NCBI GenBank assembly: GCA_902461565.1
Contig: CABPYL010000032.1
Coordinates: forward strand, 1 to 35,093
From: an uncultured Porphyromonadaceae bacterium
Lineage (GTDB): Bacteria > Bacteroidota > Bacteroidia > Bacteroidales > Muribaculaceae
Length of the DNA: 35,093 nt
Direction of reading: 5' to 3'
Positions 23,997-32,769 of this stretch are shown here, in pieces (the first letter of the stretch is position 1; the number at the start of each line of letters is the position of its first letter). The translations under genes and the position numbers were made by a program. The notes beneath the pieces are model-generated. The model ran no database searches and was not told the DNA's origin. It saw nothing but the letters and a program-made list of their open reading frames with translations.

Positions 23997-26123
23997 TTAC
24001 TTTGCGGGGTAGATGAGAATCTTGGAGATGTGAATCTGGCCGCGTTTTGCTGCGCCGTCGCTGCCGAGCGTGGCGTCATGGCCGACCGTAAAAGTTACGG
24101 AGGAAGAATCGCCAACCCATGTTATTGATGTATCGCCGGAAGCCTGCGCGGGATTTAGCGTGCCGTTATCGGGCGTGAAAGTGGTGTAGCGGAACTTGTT
24201 GGTGGATGCTATCTCGAACACAATCTTTGCGATTTTGCCACTACCGCTCACGGTGAGCTGGTTGTCGGCATATGCACGGAGCACGCCGTTGTTGAGGGCC
24301 GGAGCAGTGGCACCGGACATCTTCTCTACATCAATGGTATAACCGTCCACTGTTGTGGATCCGGGAAGTGTTAGAGCGGACGGGGTGATGGTTACTGCCT
24401 CGCCTGGCTCAACGACGGGAGGCGTGGGAGTGTCGCCGCCTTCGCCGAGCTTGTTGGCGGTGAGGTTCTTCACGCCGGGACCGCCGCAGTACTTCATGAT
24501 ATCGCCTTTGACGGCGAGTTTCTTGCCGAGGTTATCGGGCTTGTTGGCGAGGGCGAGCGCACCGCGCATGGACGAGGGCAACTGTACGCCGACGCACTTG
24601 GTGTAGTCGGTGCAGTCGGGCGTCGGGCCTATTACAAGGTTGGTGGCAGCGGCATCTGCGGTGCTGAAATTGGTGCCGGAAAGTACTGTGGAGCTGCCGC
24701 CGGTGGGCATGGAGCCTACGATGTAGCCTTCCACCCATACGCCGGATTCAACGGCCTCGGTAGTGCTCTGCGGATTCTTGGCAACAATCTGGGCGCAGTT
24801 GTAGGGCTTCTCCTCGGTGCCGTCGCCGTTGGCGATGGAGCCGTCGTCAACGGTTACACCCTCGATTTCGAAGGAATCGGCTTTACCGGTGTTGCCGGTG
24901 AGGCCGTATGTGCCGAGGTATTTGCCGAGTTTGCCCTTGATAAGAATCTCCTTGCCGAGGTTACCGACATTATTAACGAGGTTGCCGTACTGCTGCAGCG
25001 GGGTGTCCATAGCCACGGGCACGACAATACACTTGCTGTAATCGTTGCAGTCGGCTGTTGGAGCGATAACGAGCGAGGTGGAGATTACGAAAGGCGGAAT
25101 GAACTGGAGGTCGTCGTTGGAATCGATGTTGTCCTCCACTTCCGGGGCGAGTGTGCCTACGATGTAGCCTTTCACCCATGCCTCGTCGGTAACGCCGGCC
25201 GTAATATCCTCGATGGCGCGTTCCACACTATATGGTTTTTCCTTTGTGCCGGGGAGGTCTCCCACGCGGATAATGCCGTCGCCGTCGAGCAGCATAAGCT
25301 GCCACGAATCGTTATAGTAGCTGAGGATACCCACGATATCGATGTTTCCCACCGGCAGTGTGGTGTTGAAGAAAGTAGAGTAGCCGGATGTGCGCACGTT
25401 GAGGTTAGCGCCGTTGCGGTCTATGATGGTGGTATTCTGCTCCTCGTTCTCCTTCGTGTGCCATACCGACAGCTTGCGCTTGCCGCCGTCCTGGAAGTAG
25501 ACATTTCTGAAGCGCACCAGACGGCTCTGCATCTTGCGGAGGCAATCGGGTGTCTGCTGCTGTATGTCGCTGAAAGTGCTCATGGTGAGCGTGTCAATCT
25601 TCGCGAGGTCGGGATAGCCGTTAAGTTCTGCGCGGGCATAGAATGTTTCGGGAGCCATAAACGATACCTGCCACGATTTGCCGTTCTCGTACCACGATTT
25701 GCGTCCAATCTGCTGCAGGGAGGCGTATTTGCCGATTTCCATGCCTGTAACGTCCAGCACAATTTCCTGGCCGCGGCGGTAGCGCAGATAGAGGTTGTAG
25801 CTGTCGATGGAGAATGCCATCGCAGCCGTTTCGTCCTGGATTATAAGGCTTTTGAAGATGTTGCCTTCCTCGTCGGACGATACCACGGTGCCGTGGATGA
25901 TGAATCGATGCGAGGGATCGTCCTTGTCCAGAATGGAATCGGCGTAATTCTTATCGTCGCTCCAGAATTTTTCCTTCAGCTCGAGGAGCGTTGTATTGGG
26001 CTGCAGCTCCGACACCGGCGCGTTTGCCGAGGGGTCGTCTACATCATCCTGGCAGGCGCTGAACCCGGCCACGGCGACAGCCGCCAGAGCGAAGGTCTTG
26101 ATATATGATATGAGATTTGCCAT
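23997..26123 (-). CDS. Outer-membrane lipoprotein with DUF5689-type and two DUF6359-type OB-fold domains
   Basis: The 708-residue protein starts at 26123 with a lipoprotein signal (MANLISYIKTFALAAVAVAG, lipobox FSAC, Cys24). The longer frame to 26399 lies inside the neighbouring gene. A DUF5689-like region at about 65-290 contains IHGTVVSSDEEGNIFKSLII. Two copies of a DUF6359-like OB module follow: EKPYSVERAI...AWVKGYIVG at about 295-330 and EKPYNCAQIV...VWVEGYIVG at about 435-470, each followed by a P-T-x-D-C-x-D-Y-x-K-C segment. The C-terminal 130 residues are beta-rich. It starts 2 bases after the second lipoprotein gene, in an operon with a TonB-dependent receptor, so it is probably a surface-exposed binding partner. 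Ligand unknown. Domain names are from memory of family signatures. Confidence 0.78.
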   Translation of the reverse strand: MANLISYIKTFALAAVAVAGFSACQDDVDDPSANAPVSELQPNTTLLELKEKFWSDDKNYADSILDKDDPSHRFIIHGTVVSSDEEGNIFKSLIIQDETAAMAFSIDSYNLYLRYRRGQEIVLDVTGMEIGKYASLQQIGRKSWYENGKSWQVSFMAPETFYARAELNGYPDLAKIDTLTMSTFSDIQQQTPDCLRKMQSRLVRFRNVYFQDGGKRKLSVWHTKENEEQNTTIIDRNGANLNVRTSGYSTFFNTTLPVGNIDIVGILSYYNDSWQLMLLDGDGIIRVGDLPGTKEKPYSVERAIEDITAGVTDEAWVKGYIVGTLAPEVEDNIDSNDDLQFIPPFVISTSLVIAPTADCNDYSKCIVVPVAMDTPLQQYGNLVNNVGNLGKEILIKGKLGKYLGTYGLTGNTGKADSFEIEGVTVDDGSIANGDGTEEKPYNCAQIVAKNPQSTTEAVESGVWVEGYIVGSMPTGGSSTVLSGTNFSTADAAATNLVIGPTPDCTDYTKCVGVQLPSSMRGALALANKPDNLGKKLAVKGDIMKYCGGPGVKNLTANKLGEGGDTPTPPVVEPGEAVTITPSALTLPGSTTVDGYTIDVEKMSGATAPALNNGVLRAYADNQLTVSGSGKIAKIVFEIASTNKFRYTTFTPDNGTLNPAQASGDTSITWVGDSSSVTFTVGHDATLGSDGAAKRGQIHISKILIYPAK

Positions 26124-26125
26124 AG

Positions 26126-27886
26126 TTATTTGGTTCCGTTGATTTTGACGTTCTTGATTTCCCATGTGTCGGCGCCGGCTGCCGAGGAGGCGTATTTGAA
26201 GGCAATCTGTATCTTCTTGCCGTCGAAAGCGGCGAGTGACATGTTGCCCGAGCCGGCGAATGTCCACGCTCCGGCTTCGGGCCAGGTTATGTCTGCGAGT
26301 GCAGTCCACTCCTTTGCGCCTTCCTCGCGTGCCACAACACCACACAGTGTGCGCAGCGTGGTCTGGAACTTGGCGGCGTGGTCGAAGTTCACGGAGCAAT
26401 CCTTTGCGCCCGTAAGGTCGAGCACCGGCGAGATAGCGTATGCCTCGGAAGCGAGGGCTGTATTATTCATATATGCGGATGCGTTCAAGTAGCCTTTCTC
26501 GTTGTATGTCTTCCACGACCATACATAGCTGAGGCCGTCGGCGAGGCTTGTATTCTCGAGGGTCCATCCTTCGGGAAGCGCCTGAAGGTCGTCGGTAAGC
26601 ATGGTGTAGAGCGTGGTTGCCTCTCCGCCGGGCTGCTCGGTTGCGCCTCCGGAAGTTTTTCCGTTGTAGCTTACTATGCGGCTTCCCTGAGTGAGCTGCT
26701 GAGTGTTGCCCTTGAAGTTTACGAGAGTGCCGAGCACAACCACTTCCGCACCAGCCTGAAGCTGGTCGGCGGAAGTGAATTTGGCGCCGTCGAACCAATA
26801 GCCGCGGTAAACGCCGAGTGTCGGGCTTCCCGCCACGTCGCTTATGGCGTATGTAGCGTTGCCGAAGCTGCCGGTGTCAATCTCGCTGATGGAGGCGATT
26901 ATGCCTTTAACGTAAACGTTCTCCAGTTTGTCGTTCTCGCCCATAGCGGCGGTAAGCTCGAGCGCACGGGCAACGTTGTAGGGGCTCTGGAGCGTGCCAT
27001 CGCCGGCAGGGGCGGGAACAGGCACGGGTTCGGGGGCGATGTTGTCGAAGCCGGTGCAACCGTCCTTGTCTATCAGCACGAGTTGCCAGTCGCTGCCGTA
27101 GTAGCTGAGGATACCGGTAACGTCGCCTTTGCCGTAGGGCAGAATGTCCTCGCTGAAAGAGGCATACGAGCTGTTGCGCACGGCCAGACGGTGTCCCTCG
27201 CCGTCGTTGAGATATCGTGTAACGGACTGTGTGCCGGCAAAAGGCTGGCCGGCTTCGGCGAAGCTTACGCCCTGCACGCGCACAAGACGGCTCTGCCATT
27301 TCAGCATTGTTTCCTGCGAGCTCTTGGCGGCGCTTATTTCAGCGATTGTGGTGGCTGTGGTATCAACCTTGGCCGGATCGGGGACACCTATATGGTTGCG
27401 GACAACGTGTGCCTTGAGGGTCTCGACGTCCATAAACGTCATTTCGCTGCCGTTGGCGGCGCCGAACTGCAGCAGGCCGCGGTAGCCGCCGATCTGCATG
27501 CCGGAGGCATACACGGCCACTTCCTGTCCGAAGGGGAAGAGCTGATAGAGGTCGTAGTCGTTCACCGAGAGGGTGATGGCCACCTGGTCGCCGTTGGCGT
27601 CGCGGGTCTGGACCACGATATTTTTGAAAATGTTGCCTGTCTCGTCGGAGGAACATACGCGACCGGTGAAGACGAGCGTGTCGCCTTCCTCGCCGTATCC
27701 CACTGTTGCAGGAGCCGTGAGCGAGCCGGCATACTGCGCTTTAAGGTCGGTGAGAGGAATGTTTCCCTCTACTTCCACCGTCTCGGGCAGGATGACGGGC
27801 GGATAGGTGAAATTGTCGTCGCACGATACCATCGCAGAGGAAAGTGCGGCTGCCGCAGCGACTATATATAAAAATGAGTGTTTCAT
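26126..27886 (-). CDS. Outer-membrane lipoprotein with DUF5689-type/OB-fold and choice-of-anchor-like domains
   Basis: This 586-residue lipoprotein begins MKHSFLYIVAAAAALSSAMV with lipobox Cys22. A DUF5689-like region (about 35-285) has FTGRVCSSDETGNIFKNIVV, closely similar to the downstream lipoprotein. An OB-like module follows at about 300-405 (VYVKGIIASISEI...VVVLGTLVNFKG). The last 165 residues form a jelly-roll of the choice-of-anchor type (AYAISPVLDLTG...ADTWEIKNVKINGTK). It lies 21 bases downstream of the TonB receptor and 2 bases upstream of the second lipoprotein. By analogy with SusD-like partners it may capture a ligand for the receptor. Confidence 0.78.
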   Translation of the reverse strand: MKHSFLYIVAAAAALSSAMVSCDDNFTYPPVILPETVEVEGNIPLTDLKAQYAGSLTAPATVGYGEEGDTLVFTGRVCSSDETGNIFKNIVVQTRDANGDQVAITLSVNDYDLYQLFPFGQEVAVYASGMQIGGYRGLLQFGAANGSEMTFMDVETLKAHVVRNHIGVPDPAKVDTTATTIAEISAAKSSQETMLKWQSRLVRVQGVSFAEAGQPFAGTQSVTRYLNDGEGHRLAVRNSSYASFSEDILPYGKGDVTGILSYYGSDWQLVLIDKDGCTGFDNIAPEPVPVPAPAGDGTLQSPYNVARALELTAAMGENDKLENVYVKGIIASISEIDTGSFGNATYAISDVAGSPTLGVYRGYWFDGAKFTSADQLQAGAEVVVLGTLVNFKGNTQQLTQGSRIVSYNGKTSGGATEQPGGEATTLYTMLTDDLQALPEGWTLENTSLADGLSYVWSWKTYNEKGYLNASAYMNNTALASEAYAISPVLDLTGAKDCSVNFDHAAKFQTTLRTLCGVVAREEGAKEWTALADITWPEAGAWTFAGSGNMSLAAFDGKKIQIAFKYASSAAGADTWEIKNVKINGTK

Positions 27887-27907
27887 CTTGCTTTCGTTAT
27901 TATGGTG

Positions 27908-30673
27908 TTAGAAACGTACGCCGATGTTGAGGTACATCCTGAAGCCCTGCGCATAGCTGAAACGCGTGGGATATGCGTTGCGGTCCCATGCGGTGTTTCC
28001 GGTCTCGCGCAGACGGCCCTGCTGGTAGGCATTCGTAACGATGTTGCGGTTGTTGGTGATGTTGTTGAGGTTCAGGTTGAAGTTGAGCGACACGCCGTGG
28101 AGGTATACTACCTTGCCGATAGAGGCGTTGAGCGAATATGCGTTGCGAATCTTGTCCTGCGTGGACAGTTCCTTCACCTTTGCCTCGAGTTCTTCCATCG
28201 AGCTGCCGTAGTCTTCCCAGAGGTTGTCGAAAGCCTCGTGGTAGCGCGGAGCAAGGCTTACGTAGGCGTCGCCCTGCCATGTGCAGTTTACATTGAAGTA
28301 CCAGTTCTTGGGCGCCTGCCAGTCGAGGCCGATGTTTGCGCAGTACTGCGGAGTGGCGCCGACGTAGTAGTTCTTGAGGTAGACGGTCTGGGTTGTGTCT
28401 GGGTACATGCCGTTTTCGAAGGAGCGTGTGCCCTTGGGATTGTTCTTGAACTGATAGCGCGAGTACATTCCGGCGAAAGTGGCCGTGAGGGACGGCGTGA
28501 TTTTATACGACATGCCGAGTTCGACACCTTTGTTTACAAGTTTGACTCCTGAGAGGATATAGTTGGCGTATGTCTGATAGTCGTCGTCATAGAAGCCTGT
28601 GCGCTCGATGCGGTCGTTTATGTCGATATAGAATCCGGTTATAGAACCACGGAAACGGCGGTAGTTCCATATATAGCCAATATCGCCGGAGAAGTCGCGT
28701 TCGCTCTTGGCGTTATCTACCACGGTATTCTTAACGCGAGGAGCGATATACACCTGGTCGAAGAGAGGGGCGCGTGTTCCGTAGTCGAGATGAATTGCGA
28801 ACATGTTGCGTCCGTCAAGCTTATATAGTGCTCCTATCTTGAGGCTGGCATTGTCGAAACGCTGTGTCTCGCTCTTTCCGAGGGAGTTCTGGGGTGCGCG
28901 TCCGTTGCGCATGTGGCCGTCGCGGTAGTACTGGGTGTACGACATCTGGAGGCCGTAGTTGAAATCCCATTTGGGGAGGTTTATCACGTTCTGGAGCCAA
29001 GCCTCGGCGCGGAGGGCGTGGATATCGTAGTCGTATCCGAAACGGTCGCCCTTGCCGACGCGACGGTTGGGGTTGTCGAGGTCGTTCTGCAGGTTGCCGG
29101 GTCGTACGCTGGCCTCACGGTTGCTGAAGGGGTCGATGTCAAGCCAGAATTCGCCGCCCATGAGGTCGCGGATGGTCTTGAAGTTGGAACTTTTGGTGTA
29201 GTTGAACGAAACACCGCCCTGGAGGCTGAGCCATGAGTTTATGCGTGTGTTGATATAGCTGTTGAAGGCTCCTACGAGCTGATGGTTGATTCGGTTCTCC
29301 ATAATGTACGACGAACCTTTTTTTGCAGCTTCGGGCAAACCGAGGTTTTCCTGGTTGTTGAGGTAGTTCACCTCGTAGAGCTCGTCCCACTTGATCTGAC
29401 GGAAAGCCTCGTCGTTTTCCCACAGCTCGGTGTACATCTCGGCGGCAGCTTCGTTGTCTTGATAGCGGAAGTAGGAGGGCAGATATTTATAGTACGAGGG
29501 ATTGGGGTCGTTGGCGTTGTAGTAGTTCAGCGCGGTGCGGTTGTAGTATGCCGAGCGGAACATTACGGCGGTGTTCAGCGTGGTGTTTTCCTTTTTGAAA
29601 AGCCAGTTGAGCATCACAGTGGGGTCGAAAGTCTCGGTGATTCGCGAGCTGCGTTTCTCGCCGTTCTGATAGCCCCAGTCGGGGTTGTAGAGGTTGGAGC
29701 CTGCGAGGTCGTATGCCTCCTGGACCGTGGGACGACCGGTGGCGCGCTGCGTGGGACCGCCGAAAGCGGTCAGGACGAGCGAATGTTCGGAATTGAATTT
29801 CTTTTCGAGCGACATGAACAGGCCGGCCGAGTTGTAGAAAGTTCCTTTCATGACGCCTTCCTTGGCGTAGCGCACGATGCCGTTTACGGTGAATGCCCAG
29901 CCCGTGTTGCTAAGACCGGTTGCGTAGCTTGCGATGGCGCGGAGCATATAGTTGGAGTTTGTGAAGGCCACGGAGCCGTTGAAGCCAGGGGCGTAGAGGT
30001 CGGTGACGGTATTGTAGTTGACGCTGCCGCCGATGTCGCCGAAGCCATAGGTCGAGGCTTCCGTACCGACGGTTGTGGTCTTGTTGCGGAAGCCGCGGCT
30101 CGTCAGGCCCATAAGGGTGGAGAAACTGAAACTGCCGCGCACAAGGTCGTTCATCCTCACGCCGTTAAGATATACACTCTGCATTGGACTTACCGTGCCG
30201 CGGAAGTGATAGTACATCGGGCTGAAGTTATATGACGCCGTGTTGTAGAAAATGTTGTCGTTGGCGCCGGTAAGGGCCGAAACGCTTTGGGTAGCACCCT
30301 CTTCGTCCTCCAGAGCGGCTTCGTCGAAAGTCAGCTCGGTAATATCGGCGTAATAATCGTCCTGTTCGGCAGGGGTGAGGCGAATCTCGCCCATGTTCAC
30401 CAGAAGGCCAGAAACGTCAATATCGGCCCCGAAACTGTCGTAGCCTTCGCACATAACAACAAGATAATCCTCGCCGTCTTTGGCTTCTATACGGAATTGT
30501 CCGTTGAAATTAGTGGTGGTGCGCGCCTCTCCGTCGCGCAGGTAGACAGTGGCGCCGGAAAGAGGACTTCCGCTGTTGCCGTTGACAACCACGCCGACAA
30601 CAGAAGCTGCCAAAGCTCCTATCGCCGGCAACATCGTTGCCAGGCAGAGTAGTAGAAACAGTCGCTTTCTCAT
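27908..30673 (-). CDS. TonB-dependent outer-membrane receptor with carboxypeptidase-regulatory-like N-domain
   Basis: The 921-residue protein has a signal peptide (1-22) and a CarboxypepD-regulatory-like domain at about 23-100 (VVGVVVNGNSGSPLSGATVYLRDG). Next come a plug domain (QSVYLNGVRMNDLVRGSFSF and FGDIGGSVNYNT) and a long 22-strand-type barrel ending in FRMYLNIGVRF with the terminal aromatic residue needed for barrel assembly. It imports a substrate across the outer membrane using TonB energy. The two lipoproteins immediately downstream replace the usual SusD partner. No glycoside hydrolase, nuclease or regulator is in this operon to reveal the substrate. Confidence 0.9.
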   Translation of the reverse strand: MRKRLFLLLCLATMLPAIGALAASVVGVVVNGNSGSPLSGATVYLRDGEARTTTNFNGQFRIEAKDGEDYLVVMCEGYDSFGADIDVSGLLVNMGEIRLTPAEQDDYYADITELTFDEAALEDEEGATQSVSALTGANDNIFYNTASYNFSPMYYHFRGTVSPMQSVYLNGVRMNDLVRGSFSFSTLMGLTSRGFRNKTTTVGTEASTYGFGDIGGSVNYNTVTDLYAPGFNGSVAFTNSNYMLRAIASYATGLSNTGWAFTVNGIVRYAKEGVMKGTFYNSAGLFMSLEKKFNSEHSLVLTAFGGPTQRATGRPTVQEAYDLAGSNLYNPDWGYQNGEKRSSRITETFDPTVMLNWLFKKENTTLNTAVMFRSAYYNRTALNYYNANDPNPSYYKYLPSYFRYQDNEAAAEMYTELWENDEAFRQIKWDELYEVNYLNNQENLGLPEAAKKGSSYIMENRINHQLVGAFNSYINTRINSWLSLQGGVSFNYTKSSNFKTIRDLMGGEFWLDIDPFSNREASVRPGNLQNDLDNPNRRVGKGDRFGYDYDIHALRAEAWLQNVINLPKWDFNYGLQMSYTQYYRDGHMRNGRAPQNSLGKSETQRFDNASLKIGALYKLDGRNMFAIHLDYGTRAPLFDQVYIAPRVKNTVVDNAKSERDFSGDIGYIWNYRRFRGSITGFYIDINDRIERTGFYDDDYQTYANYILSGVKLVNKGVELGMSYKITPSLTATFAGMYSRYQFKNNPKGTRSFENGMYPDTTQTVYLKNYYVGATPQYCANIGLDWQAPKNWYFNVNCTWQGDAYVSLAPRYHEAFDNLWEDYGSSMEELEAKVKELSTQDKIRNAYSLNASIGKVVYLHGVSLNFNLNLNNITNNRNIVTNAYQQGRLRETGNTAWDRNAYPTRFSYAQGFRMYLNIGVRF

Positions 30674-30758
30674 TGGTAAAGAAAAAATTATTTTTGTTTT
30701 TTATTCCGGATTAGAACCTGCCGTAGCGCCCTGTGAGACACTATTTCGGGTTAACCAA

Positions 30759-30791
30759 CAAAATTAACACTTTTTCCCGGATAAGCGCAAA
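30759..30791 (-). promoter_or_regulatory. Promoter of the TonB receptor-lipoprotein operon
   Basis: Minus strand TTTG (30788-30791), a 21-base spacer and TAATTTTG (30759-30766) fit the Bacteroidota consensus. Leader of about 80 bases before the start at 30673. Confidence 0.7.
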
Positions 30792-30873
30792 ACCTCCAAT
30801 GATTTTAACATTTTGGAGAAGGGGATAGCAATGGAGAGCGGTGTCAAATGGATTCTCTGCGGCTTTTACACTT

Positions 30874-32571
30874 CTATAGCAGGCGGATTATTTCGTCGAT
30901 AACTTTTACGCCTAATTTGCGGTCGAAGATGCGCATGCTCAGGGATTCGCGGCGCGATACTATCGTGCCTTTGGTGCGGTTCAGCAGCACCGTCATCTGC
31001 GTGGGGGATACGCCGAACTTTATCAGTATGGACGTATGCATGTCGTAGGACGTGAGTTTGCCGCCTACGAGCAGCTGAAGGTTGGTACGGAAATTGGGGG
31101 AACATTCCAGCACTGCCGCCTCGAGCTCTTTCCATAGTTCTTCGTTATCCTTTAGTTCCACGCCCTTTTCTATCACCTCCTGTAACTTGTGATATGCTTC
31201 CGATTGCAGAAGGCGTGGCGACAGGCTCGTTTGCTCCTGACTGTTGTTGTGCAGCGACAAGAGCTTGTTTCTCAATCGCTCCCTCAGTACCGGGATTGTT
31301 TCAGAACAATTCTCGCCCGTTGCCGGTTCGTCGTCCGCAGGAGTGTCGTTACGCACGTGCAGCGAACGCTCCAGTTTGTCGATGTTGTGCAGTGCCTCGT
31401 GCAGTTGTATAATTGTGTTTTTATTGCGGTTTTTAAGCATCAGTATTATCAGCATCATAACGAGCAGAATAAATACCGCACCCGTGATAAGACTTTTCAA
31501 AAACTTGTTCGATTTTTCGGCCCGCATCCGTTTTTGTTCATGCTGCTGGTAATTGTAATATGCTTGTTGGGTGTTGGTTAATTGAAGCTCATTCTCCCCA
31601 TAGAATTTATCCAGTAAATCACTATATCTATATACGTATGTTTCAAGAGAGTCCGGATTTATATATTCCCTTAGGCGGTAATCTAAAATATTCTGATATC
31701 CTGTATCCTTATGTTCCCAGTCAGCACTATGAATCAATTCATCGGCGTATTTATATGCGGAATCCAACATTCCGGCTTTCAGATATATAGATGATGCGTA
31801 GGCAAGACTACCATTTCTATTGAGAGAATCTATCTGATTGGGTATGTCTTTGATGTAGTAGATAGCGGAATCAAGCTGGCCGAGTTTGTATTTAGTTGCC
31901 GCTATATACATATTGGATTTGGCGACTTTATATTCTGGAAATCCGTTACTTAAGTAATAAGCATCGCGGAAATATTTTTCGGCCGGAGCATAGTCGCAGG
32001 CCCGCAGATAGGTACCACCCAACAAATGCAGGTCGTTGATTATTTTCAGCGTGTCGTTATCTTTTCGCTCTATTTCCAGGGCCGCTTCTATATAAGGCAC
32101 AGCCTCGTCAAACAGATTTATGGAATTAAGCAAACGCCCTGTTTGGCTAAGGAGCCGGTACTCAAGTTCTGGATCGGGTTGTTTTTTTGATTCCTCAATA
32201 GACATTTGATAATACCGCAACGCCAAAGGGCCGTCCCCGAGGTCGGTGTAAACTCTGCCGCCATAGTACAACACTTCGGGGTAAAGTTTGTCCTCGTCGT
32301 GGGAGGCATAGTAATTTATCACATCCAAAATAAGGCTGTCGGATTTGTGCAGGATATAGGCCTTGTCGGTTGCCTTGACAGTGAGAAAATCATAGTAATG
32401 GCGGTCAGCTTCGGTCAGACTGGCCACGCTTATGCTGTCGAGGCACCGCAATGCTTCCTCGGGGTTATCTGATACAATTTCTGCGATATGTACAAGCCGT
32501 CCGTCGTGCGAAGATTCCGCACAGCCGAAGAACAGCAGTATAACGGGTATGAGTATTGAATAGAGCTTCAT
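30874..32571 (-). CDS. Membrane-tethered TPR/HTH transcriptional regulator 2
   Basis: This 565-residue paralogue of the 302-2005 regulator has the same order of parts: lipobox-like signal (MKLYSILIPVILLFFGC), TPR-like repeats, one membrane helix (LITGAVFILLVMMLIILML), a cytoplasmic coiled-coil-like stretch, and a C-terminal helix-turn-helix-like segment (FGVSPTQMTVLLNRTKGTIV). The start at 32571 aligns with the paralogue; an ATG two codons upstream (32577) is also in frame. After the shared RTKGTI the recognition-helix region differs (VSRRESLSMRI against SYRRKHVCEII), and its nearby operator differs in the same way. It is divergent from the small secreted protein and C10 peptidase genes, which it probably activates. 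Its own promoter looks constitutive. Confidence 0.8.
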   Translation of the reverse strand: MKLYSILIPVILLFFGCAESSHDGRLVHIAEIVSDNPEEALRCLDSISVASLTEADRHYYDFLTVKATDKAYILHKSDSLILDVINYYASHDEDKLYPEVLYYGGRVYTDLGDGPLALRYYQMSIEESKKQPDPELEYRLLSQTGRLLNSINLFDEAVPYIEAALEIERKDNDTLKIINDLHLLGGTYLRACDYAPAEKYFRDAYYLSNGFPEYKVAKSNMYIAATKYKLGQLDSAIYYIKDIPNQIDSLNRNGSLAYASSIYLKAGMLDSAYKYADELIHSADWEHKDTGYQNILDYRLREYINPDSLETYVYRYSDLLDKFYGENELQLTNTQQAYYNYQQHEQKRMRAEKSNKFLKSLITGAVFILLVMMLIILMLKNRNKNTIIQLHEALHNIDKLERSLHVRNDTPADDEPATGENCSETIPVLRERLRNKLLSLHNNSQEQTSLSPRLLQSEAYHKLQEVIEKGVELKDNEELWKELEAAVLECSPNFRTNLQLLVGGKLTSYDMHTSILIKFGVSPTQMTVLLNRTKGTIVSRRESLSMRIFDRKLGVKVIDEIIRLL

Positions 32572-32602
32572 CTGCATAGAACGATTGCATGAAACGGTGA
32601 TG

Positions 32603-32633
32603 CGAAGATAATACTAATTGCCCGTAATGCAAA
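32603..32633 (-). promoter_or_regulatory. Promoter of regulator 2
   Basis: Minus strand TTTG (32630-32633), a 19-base spacer and TATCTTCG (32603-32610, one mismatch to TAnnTTTG). Having a -33 element, it does not need the activator arrangement seen at the operator-linked promoters. Confidence 0.55.
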
Positions 32634-32661
32634 ACAGAAAAGCGCTGTAAACCCGCCCGAT

Positions 32662-32708
32662 AGTACGGAAATAGTACGTCTCTGGTAAATCCGTACTTTT
32701 TCCGTACT
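32662..32708. promoter_or_regulatory. 47-bp operator of regulator 2, AGTACGGAA-type repeats
   Basis: Left arm AGTACGGAAATAGTACG (from 32662) and right arm CCGTACTTTTTCCGTACT (32691-32708) are inverted copies with two mismatches over 18 positions. Within each arm AGTACGG is repeated with an 11-bp period. As 20-base arms the centre is 7 bases. Geometry is the same as the 235-280 operator, but the core is AGTACGGAA and not AGTGCGAAA. The near edge lies exactly 31 bases from the -7 box of the peptidase operon. Confidence 0.75.
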
Positions 32709-32739
32709 AAATTATTCCTTCCGAAATAGGCCGAAAATC

Positions 32740-32747
32740 TAATTTTG
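32740..32747 (+). promoter_or_regulatory. -7 promoter box of the small protein-C10 peptidase operon
   Basis: TAATTTTG is a perfect TAnnTTTG, 22 bases before the start at 32770. No TTTG lies at the -33 position. The operator ends 31 bases upstream (gap 32709-32739), suggesting activation by a bound regulator. Confidence 0.7.
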
Positions 32748-32769
32748 CAAAAAACCAAATCAAAATAAC

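Noticed and set aside
23813..24128. Short plus-strand ORFs over the REP-like repeats
   Set aside because: They consist of palindrome sequence and the complement of the lipoprotein end, with no start signals.
26378..27871. 497-residue plus-strand ORF opposite the 586-residue lipoprotein
   Set aside because: Shadow frame; the minus strand has a lipobox, DUF5689-like motifs and operon spacing.
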